DNA of 64,000 nucleotides, from NCBI GenBank assembly GCA_963851415.1, contig CAWKPF010000002.1, positions 1,364,001 to 1,428,000 of the forward strand, read 5' to 3'. Shown here piece after piece: positions 37,392 to 45,559 of this stretch (within the stretch, counting starts at the first letter, position 1; each line of letters starts with the position of its first letter). The position numbers and the translations under genes are program-made. Source of the DNA: CAWKPF01 sp963851415. GTDB taxonomy: Bacteria > Acidobacteriota > Thermoanaerobaculia > Multivoradales > Multivoraceae. A model generated the notes under the pieces. The model had not been told where the DNA came from. It ran no database searches and saw only the letters and a program-made list of their open reading frames with translations.

Positions 37392-38936
37392 TTGCGTCAC
37401 GAGGGCCCCGTCCAGGGCAACAGCAAGAGACTGTCGAAGCGGATCGCATCGCTACTTGCCTGCGTCGCCGTGAGCACCGTCCTAGCCGCGCAGCAACCGT
37501 TGCCGCCCAACATACTCCTCATCGTGGCCGACGATCTCGGCTACGGCGACCTGGGTGCCTACGGCGGCCGGGTGATCGCGACTCCCCACATCGACGCCCT
37601 CGCCCGGGGCGGCGTTCGTCTGCGTGCGGGCTACGTGTCGCATCCCGTGTGCGGCCCGTCACGCGCCGGGTTGATCACCGGGCGCTATCAGCAGCGCCAC
37701 GGGTACGAGTTCAATCCGGCCGGCCGCGACGTCGACGCTGGCCTGGCCCTCACCGAGCAGACGATGGCCGACCGGCTGCGGGCCGCGGGCTATCGAACCG
37801 GGATGGTCGGCAAGTGGCACCTCGGCCAGCGCAGGGACCTCCATCCGATGAGCCGCGGCTTCGACGAATACTTCGGCGTCCTCGAGGGCGGCTCGCAGTA
37901 CTTCGACGGCCCGCCCCCCAACGCGGTGTTCGCGGCGCTCGGCACCGAGGAGATCTCTCCGAGTCGCGGCAACGCCGTGTGGCGCGGATTCGAGGCGGTG
38001 AAGGAGAAGGAGTACCTCACCGACGCCTTCACCCGCGAGGCGCTGGACTTTCTGGATCGCCAGTCGAAGCCGGACTCGCAGTCGGGGAACGGCACCCCAC
38101 CGCCCTTCTTCCTCTACCTCGCCTACACGGCACCGCACACTCCTCTCGAAGCTACCGCGGAGTACGCCGCGCCCTACGCCCATCTCGAAGACGACCGCCA
38201 GCGCGTGTACTCCGCGATGGTGGCGGCGATCGACCAGGGCGTCGGCCAACTCGTCGACAGGCTCCGCGAGCTCGAGCAACTGGAGAACACGCTGATCGTG
38301 TTTCTCAGCGACAACGGCTGCATCTCCTACGGACGGGGCGCCTGCAGCAATGCTCCGCTGCGAGGTTTCAAGCGCTATCACCACGAAGGGGGAGTACGCG
38401 TGCCATTCATGCTGCACTGGCCGGCCGGCCTCCCCCGGGGCCGGGTGTTCGACGAACCGGTGACGTCTCTCGATCTGACCCCGACCTTCCTCGCCGCGGC
38501 AGGGTCTGCCAGCGCCGCGAACCTCGCGGGACTCGACGGCGTCGATCTGCTGCCCTATCTGCGCGGCGAGCGCGACGAGGCTCCCCACGAACGTCTCTTC
38601 TGGCGCGCCGGACCGACGCTGGCGGTCCGCGAGGGACGGTGGAAGTGGATTCGGCTCGCTCGCAGCGACCGCGATCTCTCCGAAATCGACAACCCCGGCC
38701 ATACACTGTCTCTGCAGGACTGGTCCGATCCGGGACTCGGCAGCTTGACCCTGCTCTACGACCTCGAGGCGGACCCCGGCGAGCAGGAGAACCTCGCAGG
38801 AGAGCACCCCGACATCGTCAAGCGCCTCGAAGCCGCAGCGGGCGAATGGGGGAAGGGCCTGGGCCAGCCGATGTGGCCCCCCCGCCGCTCGACCCTCGCC
38901 GAGATCGACGGCGTGGTGGTGCAGCTGCTCTACTGA
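37392..38936 (+). CDS. Exported sulfatase (arylsulfatase A type)
   Basis: About 514 residues. Signal peptide (IASLLACVAVSTVLAAQ) then the sulfatase core: NILLIVADDLGYGDLGAYGG (metal-site Asp pair), the formylglycine signature HPVCGPSRAGLITGRY with Cys87, GKWHLGQ and the FLSDNGC metal site. Hydrolyses sulfate esters after Cys is converted to formylglycine; substrate probably a sulfated polysaccharide. No ATG occurs near the signal peptide; TTG at 37392 is used here and CTG at 37431 is an alternative, neither with a good ribosome site, so the start is uncertain. Its 3' end overlaps the converging rhombosortase gene by 119 bp. Confidence 0.88.
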   Translation: MRHEGPVQGNSKRLSKRIASLLACVAVSTVLAAQQPLPPNILLIVADDLGYGDLGAYGGRVIATPHIDALARGGVRLRAGYVSHPVCGPSRAGLITGRYQQRHGYEFNPAGRDVDAGLALTEQTMADRLRAAGYRTGMVGKWHLGQRRDLHPMSRGFDEYFGVLEGGSQYFDGPPPNAVFAALGTEEISPSRGNAVWRGFEAVKEKEYLTDAFTREALDFLDRQSKPDSQSGNGTPPPFFLYLAYTAPHTPLEATAEYAAPYAHLEDDRQRVYSAMVAAIDQGVGQLVDRLRELEQLENTLIVFLSDNGCISYGRGACSNAPLRGFKRYHHEGGVRVPFMLHWPAGLPRGRVFDEPVTSLDLTPTFLAAAGSASAANLAGLDGVDLLPYLRGERDEAPHERLFWRAGPTLAVREGRWKWIRLARSDRDLSEIDNPGHTLSLQDWSDPGLGSLTLLYDLEADPGEQENLAGEHPDIVKRLEAAAGEWGKGLGQPMWPPRRSTLAEIDGVVVQLLY

Positions 38937-39576
38937 GCCCAGCTACCACCCCGCACAGTCCACCGACTACGTGCGCCAACGGTACGGGCTCGAATCCCGC
39001 GGCCGCCGTATCGACGAACAGGGTCGCTCCCGAGATCGCCTCGAAACCGACCTTGAGCGTGAAGCCGGCCAGCAGAAGCGCCATCACGGTGACGACTCCG
39101 GGCCTTGCCTGGTCCCGACCCCGACGCAGCAGCACGAGCGCAAGACCGACGAACAAGGCCGAGTCGACTCCGGAGAGCCCTCGATAGGGCCACGGCTGTC
39201 CCGGCGTGAGGAGCAGAGCCAGCGAGATCACGAGCGCGCTACCCAGTACGCACCCGATCATCCGCTTCCGCTCCGCACCCTGGCCGACGCGCTCCCACAC
39301 CGAGGCCACCACGACGAACACCAGCAGATCCCACAACAGATGCTCGAACGACCAGTGAGCGAAGTGCCCGGTGATCAGTCGCCAGAGCTCACCCGCGGCG
39401 ACCTGCCGGCCATCCAACTGCAGCGCCGCCGCCGCCCCCGGAACGAGCGCGACGAGAAGGGCCGGCAGGGTGAGCAGGGTGCAAGCCCAGGGCACGGATC
39501 TGGTGTTCAGGAGACCCTCTCTCCGGTCCTTGACGGAGGAGACCCGTGCCCCGGACTGCGACGAACGGTCGCTCAT
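38818..39576 (-). CDS. rrtA: Rhombosortase (rhomboid-family GlyGly-CTERM protease)
   Basis: 252 residues, six membrane helices. Rhomboid landmarks: ITGHFAHWSFEHLLWDLLVF after helix 1, catalytic Ser135 in YRGLSGVDSALF and catalytic His202 in PLAHVVGG. The compact six-helix form with a GLSG serine motif is that of rhombosortases, which cleave GlyGly-CTERM tails of exported proteins. The ATG at 39576 overlaps the stop of the VIT/VWA gene (ATGA), and that protein has just such a tail, so substrate and protease are made together. Residues after about 218 are Arg/Ser/Gly-rich and overlap the end of the sulfatase gene on the other strand. Confidence 0.85.
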   Translation of the reverse strand: MSDRSSQSGARVSSVKDRREGLLNTRSVPWACTLLTLPALLVALVPGAAAALQLDGRQVAAGELWRLITGHFAHWSFEHLLWDLLVFVVVASVWERVGQGAERKRMIGCVLGSALVISLALLLTPGQPWPYRGLSGVDSALFVGLALVLLRRGRDQARPGVVTVMALLLAGFTLKVGFEAISGATLFVDTAAAGFEPVPLAHVVGGLCGVVAGLSRAAAPPRRRSRRGSSGGGATSAGPGPSPIRPLRLRGA

Positions 39577-41698
39577 CCGGCGACCTTCCGGCCCGCCCAC
39601 AGCGCCGCCCCTGCGAGCACCAGCGCCAGCAGGGCACTCAGCGGATCGAGGGCACCGCCGCCGCCGCTCGAGTGACCACTGTCGGGGAACAGGTCGCTGC
39701 TGCGTCGCGGCTGCTGAGGATTCTGCGTCCTGGCGGGGGCCCGCTGAGCCTGCTGCGTCGACGTCGACTTTTTCTGGGCAGCCTCCTCCGGTGGCGCCCC
39801 CAGCGCGTTGGCACTGCGCTGACGCAGCGCTTCGAGCTCACCCCGCAAACGATCGAGCTTGCGACTGTCGCGCTCGAAGCGAAGCGCGTTGCGCCGCTCG
39901 ATCTTCCAGCGCTCGTACTCGGCGTCGTTCTCGAGCACCAGGAACGAGGTGTACTCGGTGACGATCGAGAAGCCTTCGCCGAGGCGCACGATCTCGTCTC
40001 GCACCCGCTCTCGGCTGCCCGATCGATCGGCGCCACGAAGCAGTCCCTGGATACGGTGCCACGCCCACATCCGCTCGATCTCGGGAGAACGATCGTCGAC
40101 CTTCGGGAAGTCGAGCTGCATGGTGCTCTCGAAGCGCTCGCCGCCCAGGTCACCACGCACGGTCACCGTGGCGGTGCCGGGTTCAGCGTAGCGCCCGTAG
40201 AGGCGAAGCGGCGCCCCGTGGAACAGATCGGGTAGATCCTCCGGCTGCGCCTCGTAGGGCTCCACCCCGTCGATCTCGATCTCCAGGTTGCTCACCGCCG
40301 GGCGGGTCAGCTTGCGGCGAAAGGCACGGGCCTTCTGCTGCAGGTCGTCGTCGCGCGACACGAAGGCCGCCAGGCCGCCAGCATCGTCCGCCAGCTGCGA
40401 GAGCAGTGGTCGATTGACCTCGTTGCCGACGCCGATGCAGAACACCCGCGTTCCCGCAGGGCGCCCCCCGATCGACTGCAGCAGCTCGGTGCGCTCCTTC
40501 TGTTCGGTCATGCCGTCGGAAAGGATGACCACGTTGAGGAATCGATCCGGATCCTTGTAGCCGTAGGCGAGATCGAGCGCTGGACGAAGCACAGTGCCGC
40601 CGCGTGCGCGCAGGTCGTCGAGCGCCGCATCGGCAGCGTCGAGGTTGGCGCGCTCAGCCGAGCGCAGCTCTCCGAAGAGCGTGCGCTGCTCGACGTTGAA
40701 CGCCAGCACCTCGAACCGGTCGTCGACACCCAGCCCTTCGAGAAACGCGCCCACCGAGCCGCGCGATAGCGACAGCTTACCGTCGCGATCCATGCTCCCG
40801 GACACGTCGAGCACGAACACGTAGTCCATGCCGTCGTGGTGCGCTCGAGCTCCTCCCCGGCGGTGAGGGTGAGCTGGAAGAAGCCGTCCTCTCCGTCGAC
40901 TCTCGAGGTCAGCAGGTCGAGTCCGGTGAACGGACGTGACACCTCGTAGGTCAGCACCAGATCGCGATCGAGATCGCCGCCGGTGGTCTCGAGGCTGGCC
41001 TGGTGGTAGGCCTCGGTGTGCGCCACTACGACAAACTCGTCACCGTGGCTCGGGCTTTCGAGCTTGACGATCGGCACCTCGGACTTGACGTCGAGATCGA
41101 GCGCGAAGCGTCCGCGCGTCGCCGAGTCGGCCTCCTGCGTGGTGGTCGCCAGCGGATAGACGTAGGTCGCCCGGTCGTGGTCGAAATCGAGCTCCTGGTA
41201 GTAGGTGATCTCGACGCGCTGCTCGGCGCCGGCCGCGATCGGGAAGATGCGCATCTCGAAGGTCTTGTAGTCGACCTGCTCGAGCAGGCCCGGGTCTCTC
41301 CGGGTCTGCTTGTAGCTCTCGTAGATCTGGCGGGCCCGCTCCTTCTCCACCACCTCACCGACCATCTCCTTGCCGTTGATCCACATCGAGAAGTTGGCCA
41401 CCGAGGCACCCTCGGGCACCGGAAAGGTGTAGAGCGCCTCGACGACGCGGTTCTCGGTGTTGCGAAACACCTGGGTCACCTGAGTGACCGCGATACCGTT
41501 CTTGATGGTGACCTGCGCGCTGTGCTCTTCGATCTCGAGCACTCCGCCGAAGCCGCCGTCGGCAACCAGCAGTCCCGCGCCATGAGCCGCAGGGGAAATG
41601 AGCGACCCGATGACCAGGGTCAGACAAAGGGCCGATAGCAGCCAGATCGCTCGATGGAATGCTCGCGCGACGCGGCCGACAGATTCGATGGTGTTCAT
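39573..41698 (-). pseudogene. VIT and VWA domain protein with GlyGly-CTERM tail (single-base frameshift)
   Basis: The 5' part (start 41698, GGAGGAGG upstream) has a signal peptide and a VIT domain (SAQVTIKNGIAVTQVTQVFRNT, NFSMWINGKEMVGEV). The 3' part has a VWA domain with the MIDAS motif VLDVSGSMD and, at the end, SGGGGALDPLSALLALVLAG + AGRK, a GlyGly-CTERM sorting tail. The frames change at about 40841: adding one C after GAGCGC would restore RHHDGMDYVFVLDVSGSM, so a base is missing from the sequence. It is either a recent mutation or an assembly error. The intact protein would be about 708 residues, exported and anchored, then cut by the coupled rhombosortase. VIT/VWA proteins of this kind are linked to sortase-like systems in other bacteria. 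Confidence 0.85.
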
Positions 41699-42581
41699 CT
41701 CTGGGTCCTCCTCCCGGTCGGGTCGCGGGCCGGAATGGCCCATGAGGATTCGTGACGACGTTCACGACCGGGTTCGAGGACCGAGGGAGCACCGCGCGTG
41801 CCAGTCTTCTCGAGGCACAGCGAAGCCCTTTCGCGGCGGGGGTTGCTCGAGCGCTCCGAAGCCCGAGATGCAGTCGCCGGACTGCACTCGGAGCGGCACG
41901 GCACTGCAGTCGAGAAGCTGCACTGTCCGAGCTCTCGAAGGAGAGTCGATCTGCCCGATCGGAACCGGAACTGGGATCGCTCTCCCCGCACTCGCGCTCG
42001 CACTCCTCGTCGCAACGCTGTGGTGGCTGTTCGGCCCGGCCGGACCGCCCGAGAGTCTGGGGATCCACTCGTTCGCCGCGGTGGCCGCTGCTCTGGTCCC
42101 GCTGCTCTTGTCTGAGCGGCTTCCTTCCTCGCACTGCTCGTGATCCACGGATCTGGCCGCGGCGCTTCTCAGCCGCCCGGCAACTGCTCCTGTTCCGTCT
42201 CGCCATCGGGTCCTGGCGAGACCGTCTTCCCGAGCTCGATTTCACTCGAGGGTCGATCCGCTGCCGACTTGCCGGGATCGGAGTGTTGGCCTTCTGGGAG
42301 GCACCACGCTCTTCGGCGGGCTGAACTCCCCCAGGGTCAACGAGTCGCTACGAACCTCGCCGGCTACCTTCGTCGTCACCCGGATCGTCGGATCGACGAT
42401 GTTGGTGGAGACCGAGAGCTCCCCAGACCAACACGTGCCTCTGGTCGACAACCTCCCACAGCGGGCACCAGGGCGAGCAAGGGAGCGCACGATGAGGCTG
42501 AGCTATACTGCCGGCCCGGCCGCTAGGGCCGACACCGTTGATGTCATCGGTCAGCGACCGCGAGGTCTGGAAAACCTGACA
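41699..42581. other. Long region without intact gene; possible decayed transporter
   Basis: About 880 bp. On the plus strand around 41960-42140 a frame contains GIALPALALALLVATLWWLF followed by a second hydrophobic stretch (FAAVAAALVPLLLSERLP). This faintly recalls the N-terminus of DASS-type anion permeases (two helices around a PPExL loop) but the frame ends and neighbouring frames do not continue it convincingly. The right part carries the promoter of the GT39 gene. No confident gene. Confidence 0.3.
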
Positions 42582-44117
42582 ATGCGACTAGAGGAAGACC
42601 AGACTTCTTCGCGATTGACTGCTCCCCAAATCGGATTTCTGCTGCTGATATCGGCAGTCGGCGCCGTGGTGCGCCTGGTGGGCATCCGGTCGCAGCCGCT
42701 GTGGTTGGACGAGCTGCTCGCGGTGAACTTCGCCTCGGGCTCTCTCTTCCAGACCGTGACGAGCGTTCCGCGATTCGATCCCCACCCTCCGCTCTTCTTC
42801 CTTCAGCTGAACCTATGGATGCTGGGCGGGCGATCGGACCTCTGGATTCTCCTCGGTTCCGTCTGCTGGAGTCTCCTGGCCATCGTCTCCCTGTTCTTCG
42901 CGGTACGGTGGCTGGTTTCGGATCGCGCTGCCTTTGCATCGGCACTCGTTCTCGCCGTGCTCCCGGAATCCGCCGAGTACGCTCAGTACGCCCGCATGTA
43001 CTCGATGCTGATGGCGCTGACGGTCTGGGTCTGGTACTTCAACCAGCGGGTTTTGTACACAGCGGCTCGGCAGCGATGGTTGGTTGGACTCGGACTTGCC
43101 GAACTGGCTGTGGTCTACAGCCACGGTGCCGGGCTTCTGATGATCGCACCGGTCTGGTTTGATGCCCTGTGGGCCTACAGGTGCAAGAGTAGGAAGGGAC
43201 TCAGACCATGGCTCGGAGTTCAAATCCTCGTCGGTGCCCTCTCACTCCCGGTGGTCGTCTTGAGCAGCCTCAAGGAGGTGAGCCACACGATAGCCCCCGA
43301 TCTCGCCGATGTGCTTCGAGCCTTCGGTATCCTGCTCCTGGGCAAGGGGTTCGGCGGCCCCGCGGTGTCTCTCCTGATCGGACTGCTCATCGTAGGGTTC
43401 CTTGCTGCGGCCGCGCTGCGCCTACCCGAAGTGGGGAGACTGACGGCCGCCTGGACCCTGGCTCCGCCTTTCATCGTGGCGATCGTGAGTCATCTCGTGA
43501 AGCCGGCGTGGATCCCACGGACCCTTGTGTTCAGCCTGCCGCTGCTCGGTCTCGCGTTCGCGCTCATCGGTCTGGGCGTCTGGAAGAGCCTCCGAAAGCC
43601 AGCATTGCGAGCGGCCTGGTCGGCACTCGCTGCGACCGTCGTGATCGGGCTCGCTGTCCTTTCGGTGGTCGGGCTGCTGAGGCTCCAGAAGCTAACCGAC
43701 TATCGGCAGGCCGCCTCGGATGTGCGCCGCCAGATCGCAGTCGACGAGGTGATCTACGCTCCCACCAACTCGGACCTCTGGAGCCTGACCTGGTACCTCA
43801 TCGGCCCCTATTGGGGACATCCATCCGATGTCCACTGGGTTGACGAACAATGGTCGGGGCGGATCGACCGTCTCGGTCCAGACTGGAGCCGTCGCCTGAA
43901 TCTCCTGCCTCGTGCTCGAGAGATCGAAGACGGCGGCGTCCGGACGATCACGGGCCCCCTGCCGTTCGCCGGACTCGAGAAAATGAGCGGAGTGTGGCTG
44001 GTCTACCGGCCCGAACGGCCTCCTGAGGACGAGCTGCCGAGTCCCTTCGAGCTCCGAGAGCGCACCGACTATCGAGGACTCTTCGTCGAACATTGGAGAC
44101 GGGCCGGTGCGCGCTGA
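42582..44117 (+). CDS. GT39-like membrane glycosyltransferase
   Basis: 511 residues with about ten membrane helices. GT-C fold marks: the first loop has WLDELLAV with the catalytic-type Asp43-Glu44 pair, and the next loop has DPHPPLFF, both as in PMT/ArnT-like GT39 enzymes. The C-terminal 130 residues form a soluble extracytoplasmic domain. It should transfer a sugar from a polyprenyl-phosphate donor to a protein or glycan outside the membrane. ATG at 42582 is taken because the first helix follows at about residue 16; the frame is open upstream to 42399. A second GT39 (48399) and a polyprenyl-phosphate-sugar synthase-like GT2 (59243) are nearby. Confidence 0.85.
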   Translation: MRLEEDQTSSRLTAPQIGFLLLISAVGAVVRLVGIRSQPLWLDELLAVNFASGSLFQTVTSVPRFDPHPPLFFLQLNLWMLGGRSDLWILLGSVCWSLLAIVSLFFAVRWLVSDRAAFASALVLAVLPESAEYAQYARMYSMLMALTVWVWYFNQRVLYTAARQRWLVGLGLAELAVVYSHGAGLLMIAPVWFDALWAYRCKSRKGLRPWLGVQILVGALSLPVVVLSSLKEVSHTIAPDLADVLRAFGILLLGKGFGGPAVSLLIGLLIVGFLAAAALRLPEVGRLTAAWTLAPPFIVAIVSHLVKPAWIPRTLVFSLPLLGLAFALIGLGVWKSLRKPALRAAWSALAATVVIGLAVLSVVGLLRLQKLTDYRQAASDVRRQIAVDEVIYAPTNSDLWSLTWYLIGPYWGHPSDVHWVDEQWSGRIDRLGPDWSRRLNLLPRAREIEDGGVRTITGPLPFAGLEKMSGVWLVYRPERPPEDELPSPFELRERTDYRGLFVEHWRRAGAR

Positions 44118-44258
44118 GAGGATGCGCGAACAGCACCCGGTCGTCTCGCAACGGCGGTCTCTGGTGCGATCGTGAAGTCGGCTTCCCGGTCACGACCGCA
44201 GCGACGAGGCTTTGCCCGCGTCGCTTTGGCAGTCGTGCTGTTCTCGCCCACCGCTGCT

Positions 44259-45540
44259 TCAGGTGCCGCAGAAGGTTAGGCACCGGGGGGCGTCGAGGGG
44301 GGCCGGCTCGGCGAAGGTGTCGAGGCCCTCTCTTTCGACGTAGGGCTGCGACAGCACCTCGCGCAGCGTGTGGAACGGCTCGGCGGCGGCGTGGTGAACG
44401 GCCCTCTAGATGGCGGGCTCGACCTGGTGGTTTGCGCGGGATGTAGAGGGGATTGACCCGGTTCATCAGGGCCGCGGGGCACTTTGCTCGTTTTCCTGGG
44501 GCTCGCTTGCCCGGGGCTCATGCGCCAGGCGCTCGATCCAAGCGAGGGCCTCGGCTGAGCCGCCCAGGAATCCTCCCGGGGAGTCCTCCTCACTCGGGTT
44601 GTCTCGGGGAAGGGAGTCGCCGAGATGGCGAAAGGTCTGGGTGTAGTCCAGACGTCCCGCCGCCATCACATTCTGCAGAGTTTCGGCCAGGGACCGGTCC
44701 TCGGGCCGGGAGGTGGTGAGGCCGAGCTTCTCGCGCATGCCGGCGAGCCAGCGGTCGGCATAGAGGTCGGAGAAGGCGAGTACCGCGTCTTCGGCGAGGC
44801 CGATCGCGCGCGGCGGGTCCGCGTCGAGCAGGGGGACGAGAGTTTCGGCGAAGCGAGCCAGATTCCACCTGTGCGATCGGGGGTTGGTTGGCGTAGGCGT
44901 AGCGGCCTGCGTGATCGATCGAACTGAAGTCGGTGCCCGGGTCGTAGCGGTCCATGAAGGCGCAGGGTCCGTAGTCGATGGTCTCGCCCGAGATCGTCAT
45001 GTTGTCCGTGTTCATGACCCCGTGAACGAAGCCGACTTGCATCCACTGAGCGACGAGCGAGGCCTGGCGTGCGACGACTGCCTCAAGAAGGTCGAGATAC
45101 CGGTTTCCGGAAGCGGGCTCTGGCAGGGGATGCCGAGAGCATGCATGGCCTCGGCGATCAGATACTCCCGGAGCACCGGCCCGAGCGGGGCCCGACCGTC
45201 GCCGCCGCGCGAGAAGGGGGTCGGTCCCGATCCCTCGAGCTGGATGTCGCTTTGTCGGCCGCTGCGGTCAACGACCTCTCCCAGCACCAGGGCTCGTCCG
45301 TCTCCCAGTTGGGTTGCCGAACTGGTGACCGGCGTACGCCTGAGCCAGAGGCTCGCCTCTGCGGGCCTCCCACCGCGACTTGCCGAGTGCGTCGTTGGAA
45401 TGCGAGGTGGCTCCATCGGGGCCTCTCGGTCCAAGGCATACGCACCTCTCTCATCGGCGACCCAGAGGCTCCAGTGCACGATCTCGGGGGCTCGAAGGAG
45501 GATCCCCTCTATCGGGCAGGAGGCCAAGGCTGGCTTCAAC
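44259..45540 (-). pseudogene. selO: SelO/YdiU protein adenylyltransferase, multiply frameshifted
   Basis: SelO blocks appear in order but in changing frames: YAGHQFG and QLGDGRALVLGEVV, GSGPTPFSRGGDGRAPL and LREYLIAEAMHALGIP, then RYLDLLEAVVARQASLVAQW, GFVHGVMNTDNMTISG, IDYGPCAFMDRYDPG, AGRYAYANQPPIAQ, WNLARFAETLVPLLD, MNRVNPLYIPR and the invariant end TFCGT before TGA at 44259. At least four shifts are needed, about 60 codons are missing between ALGIP and RYLDLL, and an in-frame stop follows IPR. The N-terminal 60-70 residues are unrecognisable. An intact SelO (about 490 residues) AMPylates redox proteins; this copy cannot be functional. Confidence 0.88.
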
Positions 45541-45559
45541 CTCCTGCCCTCGCCCTACG

